Notes under the pieces: model-generated | What the model was told of the DNA's origin: nothing | Seen by the model: the letters and a program-made list of their open reading frames with translations, nothing else | Database searches by the model: none | Source of the DNA: CAZYMF01 sp964648215 | GTDB taxonomy: Bacteria; Desulfobacterota; Binatia; HRBIN30; JACQVA1 | Assembly: GCA_964648215.1 (NCBI GenBank) | Contig: CAZYMF010000050.1 | Location: 1 to 26,397 of the forward strand | DNA: 26,397 nucleotides | Reading direction: 5' to 3' | Shown here: piece by piece, positions 1 to 6,997 of the stretch | How positions within the stretch are numbered: the stretch's first letter is position 1 | How the letters are laid out: the number at the start of each line of letters is the position of its first letter | Made by a program: the position numbers and the translations under genes

Positions 1-19
1 CGCCGGGCTCGCCGCCCCG

Positions 20-448
20 CTACATCTTGGTGTAGTCGACGGTGATCCAGCGCTGCGGGGTCAAGGTCACCAGCACGGCGCCGACGCGCTCGTCGGCGGT
101 CATCCGCAGGTACGCCTCGCCCATCTGCTCGCCGAGGTAACGGCAGGCCATGGCGCGCATGTCGCGTTCGAAGTCCGGCTCGCCGATGACGGCCGGGCCT
201 TCGACGCTGACGTACTGGTACGGCGCCGTCTCCGTCTGCACGCACAGGCTGAGGCGGCCGGCCTTGCGGATCAGCGCCACCTTCTTGGAAGACCCGCCGG
301 TGACGAAGCGCACCACCCCGCCCGGCTCGTAGCTGTACCAGATCGGCAGCGTCAGCGGGCCGCGGCCGTTCTCGGCGATGCTGATGATCGCCGGTCGGGT
401 CTGGCTCAGAAACGCTTCGCGTTCGCTCTTCGACATCGCCAGGGACAT
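20..448 (-). CDS. PPOX-fold (pyridoxamine 5'-phosphate oxidase-like) flavoprotein
   Basis: A 142-residue single-domain protein of the split beta-barrel PPOX superfamily. Members bind FMN or F420 and carry out diverse small-molecule redox reactions, so the substrate cannot be read from sequence. Family-like features are the N-terminal AxISI strand followed by 'LTLPIWYSYEPGG', the 'SSKKVALIRKAGRLSLCVQ' segment that usually contacts cofactor phosphate, 'YVSVEGPA', and a C-terminal 'ITVDYTKM'. The ATG at 448 is chosen because GGGAGG lies 6 nt upstream; an in-frame ATG at 436 is less well placed. It is the last gene of a minus-strand string (CMD-like, VOC, SDR, PPOX), 18 nt after the SDR stop, and is probably co-transcribed. 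The family call is solid; F420 versus FMN is undecided. Confidence 0.85.
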   Translation of the reverse strand: MSLAMSKSEREAFLSQTRPAIISIAENGRGPLTLPIWYSYEPGGVVRFVTGGSSKKVALIRKAGRLSLCVQTETAPYQYVSVEGPAVIGEPDFERDMRAMACRYLGEQMGEAYLRMTADERVGAVLVTLTPQRWITVDYTKM

Positions 449-466
449 CGTTGCCTCCCGCTCGGC

Positions 467-1288
467 TCAGAACTGAAGCTGCTTCTGCGGCCGCACCACC
501 ATTTCGAAGACGTTGAGCTGGATCGGCTGCGTCACGGCGAAGAAGACCGCGTTGGCGATGTCGTCGGGCGAAGCCAGCGACTGCGCCGCCACCTTCTGCA
601 TCTGCTCGAGCAGCTCGTCGGGCACGTGCTCTCCCGGCGTCAGCTTGGCGTCCATCCCCATCGCCTTGGCGAAGTTCTCGATGACCGCCGGGTCGAAGTG
701 TCGCGCGAAGTTGGTGGCAACGGCGCCGGGCATGATGTTGACCACGCGGATGCTGTCGTCCTCCAGCTCCTTGCGCAGCGTGGTGCAGATGGCGTTGACC
801 GCGGCCTTGGTGGCGCCGTAGACGCCGCTGGCGTCGGAGCGGCCGGCAACGGAGGAGATGTTCACGATGTGGCCTTCGGCGCCGCAGGCGCGCATGGCCC
901 GGATCGCCGCCTGCGAGCCGGCCAGCAGCGCCAGCACGTTGGTCTCGAGCATCTCGCGCCAGTGCTGCGGATCACCGTCGGCAATCGAGCCCGGGTAGGA
1001 GAGGCCGGCGTTGTTGACCATGATGTCGAGGCGCCCGGTCTGCTTGACCGCGCCTTCGATCAGGTCGCGAACCTGCTGCCCGTCGCGCACGTCGAGCGAC
1101 GCCACCGACGCCCCGCCGCCGTCGCCTTTGATCTGCTTGGCCGTCTCCTCCATCGTCGAGCGCGTCCGCCCCGCCAAAACCACATGCGCCCCGGCCGCGC
1201 CCAGACGCAGCGCGATCGCCCGTCCGATCCCGCTCGACGCCCCGGTGACCACGGCCGTCTTCCCCTGCAGCGCTCGCTCTTGTCCCAT
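467..1288 (-). CDS. SDR family NAD(P)-dependent oxidoreductase
   Basis: A classical short-chain dehydrogenase of 273 residues, slightly longer than the usual 250. The Rossmann dinucleotide motif TGASSGIG lies near residues 15-22. NNAG follows in the middle, and the catalytic Ser...Tyr-x-x-x-Lys appears as 'NISSVAG' then 'YGATK'. The C-terminal part has a longer helical insertion ('PDELLEQMQKVAAQSLASPDDIA'), typical of SDRs that act on larger hydrophobic substrates. ATG 1288 is preceded by AGAGGAG at good spacing. It lies downstream of the VOC gene across a 115-nt gap filled by a heptad-repeat array, and just upstream of the PPOX gene. It probably oxidises or reduces an alcohol/ketone intermediate in the pathway controlled by the TetR regulator at 2607; the substrate is unknown. 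Confidence 0.93.
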   Translation of the reverse strand: MGQERALQGKTAVVTGASSGIGRAIALRLGAAGAHVVLAGRTRSTMEETAKQIKGDGGGASVASLDVRDGQQVRDLIEGAVKQTGRLDIMVNNAGLSYPGSIADGDPQHWREMLETNVLALLAGSQAAIRAMRACGAEGHIVNISSVAGRSDASGVYGATKAAVNAICTTLRKELEDDSIRVVNIMPGAVATNFARHFDPAVIENFAKAMGMDAKLTPGEHVPDELLEQMQKVAAQSLASPDDIANAVFFAVTQPIQLNVFEMVVRPQKQLQF

Positions 1289-1303
1289 GGCAATCTCCTC
1301 TGA

Positions 1304-1401
1304 GGTTTTGGGTGTTGGGTGTTGGGTGTTGGCTTTTGGCCTTTCGCTTTTGGCTTTTGGCTTTTCGCTTTTCGACCTTCGACTATCAACTATCGACTTC
1401 C
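1304..1401. repeat. Heptad-period tandem array (14 units), locus A
   Basis: Fourteen consecutive 7-nt units in one unbroken phase. On the plus strand they are ggttttg, ggtgttg three times, gcttttg, gcctttc, gcttttg twice, gcttttc twice, gaccttc, gactatc, aactatc and gacttcc. The array ends 2 nt before the stop codon of the VOC gene and stops shortly before the ribosome-binding site of the next gene, filling an operon-internal gap. On the coding strand the units are purine-rich (aaaagcc, atagtcg). The same or related units recur at four other loci in the window. Confidence 0.9.
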
Positions 1402-1403
1402 CT

Positions 1404-1931
1404 TCACCCCATCCGCCGCACCGGCTCGGTCCCGTCCCACTCGCGCGCGGCGTCGGCGATGTGGCGAAAGAATCGCCCCTTCATGCCGCTGATCTCGGAC
1501 AGCTCGATCACCGTGCCCGGGTGCGCCTCGGTGAGGAAGTAGACGAAACGGCCGTTGGCGCCGCCGACGCAGCCCGACTGGCCGATGCCGTAGCCGGCCG
1601 CCGTCAACCGCTCCATCTCGGCGTCGAAGGTCTCGGTCCAGTAGGCAACGTGCTGCAGCCCCTCGTGCCCGGCGCGAAGGAAGTCGACGTACATCGACGG
1701 CGCGTCGTTGCGCTGCTGGATGAGCTCGATCTGCAGCGGCCCGGAGTTGGCCAGGGCGATGCTGACCTCGATCGCGGAGGGCGCGCCGCGGTAGCGAAAG
1801 TCCTCCATCGGCACGCGTTCGAAGTAGAAGAAGGGCCCGACGGCGAGCACCTCGGTCCAGTGCTTCATCGCCGCCTCGATGTCGCGAACGACGTAGCCGT
1901 TTTGCCGGATGTCGCCGAAGATGCGGCTCAT
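1404..1931 (-). CDS. VOC (glyoxalase/bleomycin resistance) family protein
   Basis: A 175-residue vicinal-oxygen-chelate protein of two beta-alpha-beta-beta-beta modules. The first begins 'QNGYVVRDIEAAMKHWTEVLAVGPFFY'; the second begins near 'HEGLQHVAYWT'. Likely metal ligands are His of 'LQHVAYW', Glu of 'LQIELIQ' and Glu of 'GTVIELSEI', so a metal-dependent lyase, epimerase or dioxygenase is plausible. 'ELIQQRNDAPSMYVDFL' is a signature I associate with VOC proteins in catabolic clusters with CMD and SDR genes. No good ribosome-binding site precedes the ATG at 1931. It lies 58 nt after the CMD-like gene and is probably in the same TetR-controlled transcript. The substrate is unknown. Confidence 0.88.
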   Translation of the reverse strand: MSRIFGDIRQNGYVVRDIEAAMKHWTEVLAVGPFFYFERVPMEDFRYRGAPSAIEVSIALANSGPLQIELIQQRNDAPSMYVDFLRAGHEGLQHVAYWTETFDAEMERLTAAGYGIGQSGCVGGANGRFVYFLTEAHPGTVIELSEISGMKGRFFRHIADAAREWDGTEPVRRMG

Positions 1932-1989
1932 GGGATTGTTCGCGATTCGTGCTCGTGGGCCGCGAACCGGGGAAACAAAAGCGCGACCA

Positions 1990-2526
1990 TCACTCGATCT
2001 CCTTCAGCACGGGCTTGGCTTCGAGCTCGACCCGCGTCGACTCGAGCAAGCGGCTGAGCATGTTGAAGTAGCTGCAGCACAGAATCAGCTCGGCGGCCTG
2101 GCGCGGGCCGTAGCGCTCGAGGATCTGCGCCAGCGCCTGGTCGCTGAGGCGAACGTCACGGCTGACCTCGTCGGCCACCCGGCAGAGCAGGTTGCCCTCC
2201 TCGTCCAGACCGGTCACCGGGCCGTCGACGGCGATGGCTTTGATCTCGGCGGCGCTCACGCCCAGCCGCCCGGCGACGGTGAGGTGCTGGACCCATTCGT
2301 ATTGCGAGCGGGTGACGTGGGCGACGCGCAGGACGGCGATCTCGCGCTTGCGCGGGTCGAAGTCACTGCCGAAGAGAATCGACATCGCCAGGTCGACGAA
2401 CGGCTGAAAGCTCGCCGGCGTCGCCGCCATCATGCGAAACACGTTCAGCGGCGGCAGCGTGCCGAGCGTCTCTACGATCGCGCGGGGAAGAGCCTCGTCT
2501 GTCGGCAAGGGGATCTTGGGTTCCAT
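1990..2526 (-). CDS. Carboxymuconolactone decarboxylase (AhpD-like) family protein
   Basis: A 178-residue all-helical CMD/AhpD-fold protein. The recognisable core is 'FDPRKREIAVLRVAHVTRSQYEWVQH...AGRLGVSAAEI', where the Glu of REIAVLRVA and the His of EWVQH match the proton-relay residues of the fold. The CxxC of true AhpD peroxidase partners is absent, which argues against alkylhydroperoxidase activity and for a decarboxylase/lactone-acting or unknown role. ATG 2526 is the best in-frame start (GGGAGG just upstream, though only about 3 nt away); a TTG at 2592 would run back into the operator. It is the first gene of the minus-strand string and is divergent from tetR at 2607. Confidence 0.88.
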   Translation of the reverse strand: MEPKIPLPTDEALPRAIVETLGTLPPLNVFRMMAATPASFQPFVDLAMSILFGSDFDPRKREIAVLRVAHVTRSQYEWVQHLTVAGRLGVSAAEIKAIAVDGPVTGLDEEGNLLCRVADEVSRDVRLSDQALAQILERYGPRQAAELILCCSYFNMLSRLLESTRVELEAKPVLKEIE

Positions 2527-2566
2527 GCGCCTCCCATGAATCGCTGCGTGACGGAATGCAAGCAAC

Positions 2567-2592
2567 TTGACATTATTCACCCAAAGTGTCAA
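2567..2592. promoter_or_regulatory. Inverted repeat TTGACA-N14-TGTCAA, probable TetR operator and promoter
   Basis: Perfect 6-bp arms, TTGACA at 2567-2572 and TGTCAA at 2587-2592, lie between the divergent starts of the CMD-like gene (2526) and tetR (2607). Each arm reads as a perfect -35 hexamer on its own strand, so a bound dimer would block both promoters. A TetR gene beside a divergent target operon makes this the natural autoregulatory operator. The assignment is inference from sequence and context. Confidence 0.6.
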
Positions 2593-2606
2593 TACGTCAG
2601 CCTCCC

Positions 2607-3218
2607 ATGAAGCGTGGCACGACGGCGGAGAGAGCGGGCAAGCGCGAGAGCATCCTGGCGGCCGCCTTCGAGCGGTTCTCGCGCTACGGCTTCCGGCGCA
2701 CCTCGATGGAGGACATCGCGCAGCAGGCGGGCATCTCGCGCGCCGCCATCTACCTGCACTTCAAGAACAAGGAGGAGGTCTTCCACGCCCTGGCCGAGCA
2801 GGTGCACGAGCGGGCGCTGGCGGCCGCCGTGGAAGCGAGCGCGGCCGGAACGGCGGCGGAGAGAATCGAGCGCATTCTCGAAGCCAAGCTCGGCACGTCC
2901 TTCGACATCATGCACGGGTCGCCGCACGCACGGGAGCTGCTGGACGAGAACGACCGCATCTGCGGCGAGGTCTCGGCCGCGTCGGCGCGCCGTTTTGGAA
3001 AGCTGCTGGCGGAAGTCTTGCGCCAGGCCGTCCGGCGGCGCGAGCTGCGACTGCAGCAAATGGGCCTGAGCGCGGCGGCGGCGGCGGATCTGATCGTCGA
3101 CAGCGCCAAGGGGCTGGAGATGGCCGCCACCGGCGTGCTGTCGCCGGCGCAGTATCGCAAGCGGCTGGCGCAGCTGGTGCGGGTGCTGCTGGCCGGTCTC
3201 GGCGCCGAGAACCTGTAG
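2607..3218 (+). CDS. TetR/AcrR family transcriptional regulator
   Basis: A 203-residue TetR-family repressor. The N-terminal HTH is clear: 'RESILAAAFERFSRYGFRRTS' then 'MEDIAQQAGISRAAIYLHFKNKEEVFHAL', the textbook family pattern ending in Y-x-H-F-x-N-K. The C-terminal ligand domain is helical and unremarkable, so the effector cannot be predicted. ATG 2607 puts the HTH at the normal distance from the N-terminus; a GTG at 2586 is possible but lies inside the operator half-site. No convincing ribosome-binding site precedes the ATG, and the transcript may start only a few bases before it. It probably represses the divergent CMD-VOC-SDR-PPOX operon and itself, and perhaps the SDR downstream. Confidence 0.93.
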   Translation: MKRGTTAERAGKRESILAAAFERFSRYGFRRTSMEDIAQQAGISRAAIYLHFKNKEEVFHALAEQVHERALAAAVEASAAGTAAERIERILEAKLGTSFDIMHGSPHARELLDENDRICGEVSAASARRFGKLLAEVLRQAVRRRELRLQQMGLSAAAAADLIVDSAKGLEMAATGVLSPAQYRKRLAQLVRVLLAGLGAENL

Positions 3219-3226
3219 ACTAGACC

Positions 3227-3246
3227 GCCCCGAGCCTCTTCGGGGC
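3227..3246 (+). terminator. Short GC-rich hairpin between tetR and SDR
   Basis: GCCCCGA (3227-3233) pairs perfectly with TCGGGGC (3240-3246) around a 6-nt loop, 8 nt after the tetR stop. No T-tract follows; instead the AAGGAG ribosome-binding site of the next gene begins about 4 nt later. It is more likely a partial attenuating or mRNA-stability element than a full intrinsic terminator. Confidence 0.4.
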
Positions 3247-3263
3247 ACGAAAGGAGAAGCTCG

Positions 3264-4055
3264 ATGAGTGTCCTCCAAGGGAAGACCGCTTTGGTCACCG
3301 GCGCCTCCAGTGGTCTCGGCGCCGACTTTGCGCGCATCCTCGCCGGGCAGGGCTGCCACCTGGTGCTGGTGGCGCGGCGCACCGATCTGCTCGAGCGACT
3401 GCGCCAGGAGATCACCTCGGCGCACGACGTTCAGGTGCAGGTGGTGACCATGGATCTCGCCGCCGCCGGCGCGGCGCAGCAGCTCTACGATCGCCTGCGG
3501 CAGCAGGCTCTGGCGGTCGACGTGCTCGTCAACAACGCCGGCTTCGGTCTCTACGGCGACTTCGTCGACATTCCGTGGGAGCGCGAGCACGAGATGCTGG
3601 AGCTGGACATCGTCACGCTGGTGCACCTGACCAAGCTGTTCGTCAAGGACATGGTGGCGCGCAACTTCGGCTACGTCCTGCAGATCTCCTCGATCGGCGC
3701 CTACCAGCCGTCGCCGACCTACGCCAGCTACTCGGCGGCGAAGAGCTTCGTGCTCTTCTTCTCCGAGGCGTTGAGCTACGAGCTGCGCCACAGCAACGTG
3801 AAGGTGACGGCACTGTCGCCGGGCATCACCGCCACCGAGTTCCTCCAGGTGTCGGGACAGAAGCCGAGCCTGTACCAGCGGCTGATGCTGATGCCGAGCC
3901 GGCAGGTGGCCGAGATCGGCCTCGCCGCCATGCTCAAGGGCCGGCCGAGCAAGGTGCCGGGCCTCAAGAACGCGCTGCCGGTGCAGATGCTGCGCTTCAC
4001 CCCACGCCGGATGTCGGCGGCGCTGGCGAGCTTCCTGATGAAGTACGGCACGTGA
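3264..4055 (+). CDS. SDR family oxidoreductase
   Basis: A 263-residue classical SDR of the subgroup often labelled DltE/short-chain acyl dehydrogenase. TGASSGLG sits at residues 13-20, NNAG in 'VDVLVNNAGFGLYG', and the catalytic triad is 'QISSIGAYQPSPTYASYSAAKSF' (Ser, Tyr-x-x-x-Lys), followed by 'SPGITATEF'. The C-terminal 'KNALPVQMLRFTPRRM' is hydrophobic/basic, as in members acting on membrane or lipid substrates. ATG 3264 has AAGGAG about 8 nt upstream. It follows tetR by 45 nt on the same strand and may be co-transcribed. It converges on the secreted-protein gene with only 25 nt between stops. Confidence 0.92.
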   Translation: MSVLQGKTALVTGASSGLGADFARILAGQGCHLVLVARRTDLLERLRQEITSAHDVQVQVVTMDLAAAGAAQQLYDRLRQQALAVDVLVNNAGFGLYGDFVDIPWEREHEMLELDIVTLVHLTKLFVKDMVARNFGYVLQISSIGAYQPSPTYASYSAAKSFVLFFSEALSYELRHSNVKVTALSPGITATEFLQVSGQKPSLYQRLMLMPSRQVAEIGLAAMLKGRPSKVPGLKNALPVQMLRFTPRRMSAALASFLMKYGT

Positions 4056-4080
4056 CGTTCCGGGACCGGCCCGCAGCACG

Positions 4081-5325
4081 TCACGTCGGCGTGGCGCTGG
4101 GTGTCGGCGTCGGCGTCTGCGTCGGGGTGCAGGTGGCGATTTCGGGCGGTGGCGGGACGTCGAAGCTGGCGTTGTTGTTATCCTCCCGGCCTTCGACGAC
4201 CTCGTCCCCCGTGTCGACGGCGATCACCCAGCGGCCGCCGACGTAGGGAAAAGCGACGCAGCGGACCTCTCCCGCGGCCAGGCTCTCCACCGCGAACGCA
4301 TCCTCCCCGTTGATCGAGACCTGAAACGAGCCCGCGGCGATTTGTCCGACGTTGGCGACGCAGACCAGCAGCGGCGACAGCTCCCCACATCCCGGAGACA
4401 CGCCGAGCCGAAGCTCCAGGGGAATGAGGTCCGGTAGCAGGGGCGACGGCGGGCATCCCGAGATGGCGTTGTCGACTCCGGCCACCAGCTCGTCGATGGT
4501 CACCAGGCCGTCACCGTTGCCGTCGAAGCTGGGGCAGTCGGCGAGAGCGTTCTCTCCGAGAGTGATGTTCACGCCACGAACCAGCTCGTCCACGGAGACG
4601 CTATCCCCACGATCACAGTCCCCGAGACACGGGCGCGGCGTCGCCGTCGGCAGAAACGTCTCGGTTACCGTTGCCGTCGGCGTGGGAGTCGGCGTCGGGG
4701 TCACGGTTAGGGTCGATGTGCTGGTTCGCGTCCGGGTCGGGGTGAACACGCTCGTATCCAGGGCGGTCTGAACGCCCGGATCATTCAGCGCCGTCGCCTG
4801 CGCCAGCTCCACGGCCGCCTCCAGATCGAGCCCGGCGAAGTCGGTATCCTGATTGGCGGCACGAACGGCAACGAGCACCCCGTCGGTGCCCGCAAAGGTG
4901 TAGAACGCGACGTCGTAGAGGATTCTCAGCGCGGCCTCCGAGATCGGATCGATGGTCATGAACGTAGCCGTCGAGTGGCTGTAGAGACTGCGAAGAGGGA
5001 AGTCGCCCACCATGGCCGTCACGATCAGACGCTGCGGTATCGGTATCGAGAGATACCCAGCGAGCCGGAAGTGCCCCGCGTCATTGGTCTGCACGGAATT
5101 GGGGATCGGGCCTCGCACCAGGACGCTCGGCGCCGCGACCAGCCCCATCGCCCCGGGCACCAGGACGACGCCCTCGACTTCGAAAGGTGACGGGGAGGGG
5201 GGAGTGGCGGTCGGCGTCGGCGTGGCAAGCGCCGGCGCCGGGAGGAGCAGTGCCCCGGCAAGCACCGCGGAACGCAGAGACGGCCATCGTGGAACGCGAG
5301 CACGGTCTCCTCGAGCTGTTGCCAT
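4081..5325 (-). CDS. Secreted multidomain protein with dockerin/EF-hand-like repeats and CARDB domain
   Basis: A 414-residue exported protein. Residues 1-34 form a signal peptide (basic start, hydrophobic run ending PAPALA). Residues about 48-190 are a carboxypeptidase-regulatory-like/Ig-type region with 'NDAGHFRLAGYL'. Residues 194-232 are a Thr-Pro linker. Residues 233-291 hold two Ca-binding-like loops, 'DCDRGDSVSVDELV' and 'DGNGDGLVTIDELV', flanked by Cys at each end like a dockerin pair. Residues about 299-391 are a CARDB adhesion-type domain containing 'DLIPLELRLG' and 'DNNNASFDV'. The chain ends in a 20-residue Pro/Thr tail with no following domain. ATG 5325 is chosen because AGGAGGGG precedes it; upstream in-frame sequence is promoter. 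The role is probably surface binding or assembly; no catalytic domain is visible. Confidence 0.85.
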   Translation of the reverse strand: MATARGDRARVPRWPSLRSAVLAGALLLPAPALATPTPTATPPSPSPFEVEGVVLVPGAMGLVAAPSVLVRGPIPNSVQTNDAGHFRLAGYLSIPIPQRLIVTAMVGDFPLRSLYSHSTATFMTIDPISEAALRILYDVAFYTFAGTDGVLVAVRAANQDTDFAGLDLEAAVELAQATALNDPGVQTALDTSVFTPTRTRTSTSTLTVTPTPTPTPTATVTETFLPTATPRPCLGDCDRGDSVSVDELVRGVNITLGENALADCPSFDGNGDGLVTIDELVAGVDNAISGCPPSPLLPDLIPLELRLGVSPGCGELSPLLVCVANVGQIAAGSFQVSINGEDAFAVESLAAGEVRCVAFPYVGGRWVIAVDTGDEVVEGREDNNNASFDVPPPPEIATCTPTQTPTPTPSATPT

Positions 5326-5362
5326 CGGCCCCTCCTCTGGCGATCTTCTCGACGATGTCGGC

Positions 5363-5379
5363 ATAACAATTTTTGTTAT
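5363..5379. promoter_or_regulatory. 17-bp AT-rich palindrome, probable operator
   Basis: ATAACAA (5363-5369) and TTGTTAT (5373-5379) are perfect 7-bp arms around TTT. The element stands out in GC-rich DNA between divergent genes. On the minus strand a candidate promoter TTGTCT (5383-5388), 17-nt spacer, TATGCC (5360-5365) has the palindrome filling its spacer and -10, a classic repressor position. The size resembles MarR/TetR-type sites; the binding protein is unknown. Confidence 0.55.
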
Positions 5380-5466
5380 CCTAGACAAGGGCGGATGCCG
5401 CGGGCGCCCTGGACGCTGCTCGGGCGAGCGGTTATCGCTGGTCTGGCTGGAGCCACAGGAGACCTC

Positions 5467-5862
5467 ATGCCGGACCATCCAAACGCGACCCGTATCCGAC
5501 AGATGTTCCAAGCCTTTCGCGATGCCGACGTCGGCACCGTTCAGTCGCTGATCGCCGAGGACGCGGTCTGGTATTTCCCCGGCCGTCACGGCCAGCTCGC
5601 CGGCGAGCACCGCGGGCGTCACACCATCTTCGCTTTCCTTCTCCAGGTGCAAGCGCTCACCGACCACAGCTTCCATCTCGACCTGATCGACGTCGTCGCC
5701 AACGACGACCGTGCCGTCGCCCTCTTTCGCGGCCACGGCACCCGCAACGGCAAGACGCTCGACAACCCCACCTGTCTGCACATCGCGTTCAAGGACGGCC
5801 GCATCGCCGAGCTCTGGGAGTTCGTCTGGGATCTCTACCGGGTCGACGACTTCTGGAGCTGA
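5467..5862 (+). CDS. SnoaL-like / NTF2-like family protein
   Basis: A 131-residue cone-shaped alpha+beta-barrel (NTF2-like) protein. Typical features are the N-terminal helix 'TRIRQMFQAFRDADVGTVQSLIAEDAVWYFPG', the GRHTIFAFLLQ helix, 'LIDVVANDDRAVALFRGHGTRNGKTLDNP', and the closing 'IAFKDGRIAELWEFVWDLYRVDDFW'. Family members include isomerases, hydrolases and non-enzymatic binding proteins; sequence alone does not choose. ATG 5467 is preferred because CAGGAG lies 8 nt upstream; the upstream frame to 5395 lies in the promoter region. It is 8 nt upstream of the gluconokinase gene and very likely co-transcribed. Divergent transcription from the secreted-protein gene shares the ATAACAA palindrome region. 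Confidence 0.85.
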   Translation: MPDHPNATRIRQMFQAFRDADVGTVQSLIAEDAVWYFPGRHGQLAGEHRGRHTIFAFLLQVQALTDHSFHLDLIDVVANDDRAVALFRGHGTRNGKTLDNPTCLHIAFKDGRIAELWEFVWDLYRVDDFWS

Positions 5863-5870
5863 GCGCAGCC

Positions 5871-6356
5871 ATGGTCGTCGTCGTGATGGGCGTCTCGGGG
5901 TCGGGGAAAACCACCGTCGGCAAGCTTCTCGCCCGCAGGCTCGGCTGGCGCTTCTACGAAGGGGACGACTTTCACCCGCAGGCCAACGTCGACAAGATGA
6001 GCCGCGGGGTACCCCTGGACGACGGCGATCGCCGGCCCTGGCTCGACAACCTGCACCGGCTGATCGAGCGCACCGTCGCCGCCGGCGACAATGCCATCCT
6101 CGCCTGCTCCGCCCTCAAGCGCTCCTACCGCGAGAGGTTGGCAGGCGGATTGCCGGACGTACGCTTCGTCTTTCTGCAGGCCGGCCCGGAGCTCCTGCGG
6201 CAACGCCTGGAGAACCGCCGCGATCACTTCATGAAGGCGGACCTACTCGACAGCCAGCTCGCCACCTTGGAGGAGCCGCGCGACGCCGTGGTCGCGAATG
6301 CCGCCCTTCCCGCGGACGAGATCGTCGGGCGAATCCGAGGCGAGCTGCACCTGTAG
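5871..6356 (+). CDS. gntK: Gluconokinase
   Basis: A 161-residue GntK-type P-loop kinase that phosphorylates D-gluconate to 6-phosphogluconate, feeding the pentose-phosphate or Entner-Doudoroff pathway. The Walker A motif is 'GVSGSGKTT' at residues 7-15. The family signatures 'EGDDFHPQANVDKM', 'G.PLDD.DR.PWL', 'ACSALKRSYRE', and 'HFM..LLDSQLATLEEP' are all intact, and the length matches the family. It starts 8 nt after the SnoaL-like gene. No gluconate permease, dehydrogenase or dehydratase is adjacent, so it is metabolically isolated here. It converges on pdxH, with 62 nt between stops and no clear terminator. Confidence 0.95.
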   Translation: MVVVVMGVSGSGKTTVGKLLARRLGWRFYEGDDFHPQANVDKMSRGVPLDDGDRRPWLDNLHRLIERTVAAGDNAILACSALKRSYRERLAGGLPDVRFVFLQAGPELLRQRLENRRDHFMKADLLDSQLATLEEPRDAVVANAALPADEIVGRIRGELHL

Positions 6357-6418
6357 CGGTGACTTGGCGCGGCGCCGACGCATTTCGCCCCGACGGCAGG
6401 CGCGAGTGGCGCAACCTT

Positions 6419-6997
6419 TCAGGGCTGCAGCAGCGTCCGCTTCCAGCCCCGCCGCTGGCGCACGAACAGCTCGCGTTGGTGCAGGCGATGCTCGCCCCGA
6501 GTCCAGAACTCGATCATCTCCGGAACGATGCGCACGCCGGTCCAGTGGCGCGGGCGTGGGATCTCCTTGCCGCGATACTCGCGACGCAGCCGCTTCCAGA
6601 CCACCAACAGGGCCGCGCGGCTCTCTAGCGCCGCCCCCTGGCGCGAGGCCCGCCCCGCGAGCTGGCTCTCGCGCGGCCGCGTCGCCCAGTAGGCGTCGGC
6701 CTCGGCGGCGGAAACGTGCTCGATCCGCCCCTCGATGCGCACCTGCTTGCCGATGGCGTCCCAGTAGCCGACCAGCGCCGCGTACGGGTTGGCGCGCAGG
6801 TCGCGTCCCTTGCGGCTCACCAGGTTGGTATAGAAGACGAAGCCCTGCTCGTCGGCGTGCTTCAGCAGCACGTAGCGCACGGAAGGACGGCCACGCGCGT
6901 CGGCCGTGGCCAACGCCATGGCTTCAGGGAGCGGGACATCGGCCCGTCGCGCCTCGGCGAACCAGTGATGAAACTGAGCCAGCGGATTGTGCGTCAT
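6419..6997 (-). CDS. pdxH: Pyridoxamine 5'-phosphate oxidase
   Basis: A 192-residue FMN enzyme that oxidises pyridoxine/pyridoxamine 5'-phosphate to PLP. Diagnostic segments are 'RYVLLKHADEQGFVFYTNLVSRKGRDL' (FMN binding), 'GKQVRIEGRIEHVS', 'YWATRPRESQLAGRASRQ', and the C-terminal PNPOx dimerisation region ending 'RLHQRELFVRQRRGWKRTLLQP'. ATG 6997 gives 'MTHNPLAQFHHWFAEA', which aligns with the usual 'DP...F..W..EA' start. Most homologues have an additional 10-20 N-terminal residues ('RREY...L.E'), so this copy is short at the N-terminus. Upstream in-frame starts at 7012 (ATG) and 7135 (GTG) do not restore that segment. No Shine-Dalgarno is evident. Confidence 0.93.
   Translation of the reverse strand: MTHNPLAQFHHWFAEARRADVPLPEAMALATADARGRPSVRYVLLKHADEQGFVFYTNLVSRKGRDLRANPYAALVGYWDAIGKQVRIEGRIEHVSAAEADAYWATRPRESQLAGRASRQGAALESRAALLVVWKRLRREYRGKEIPRPRHWTGVRIVPEMIEFWTRGEHRLHQRELFVRQRRGWKRTLLQP

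Noticed and set aside
1304..1401. CRISPR array
   Set aside because: Units are 7 nt with no spacers and no cas genes nearby.
3227..3246. Full intrinsic terminator after tetR
   Set aside because: The 7-bp stem is perfect but no T-tract follows and the next ribosome-binding site starts at once, so I list it only as a hairpin.
2589..4079. Long minus-strand open frame across tetR and the SDR
   Set aside because: It reads antisense through two intact genes and the hairpin between them and shows no protein-like features.
4081..4140. Independent DNA tandem repeat at the end of the secreted-protein gene
   Set aside because: The gtcggc-like repetition is explained by Thr-Pro codons of the protein linker.
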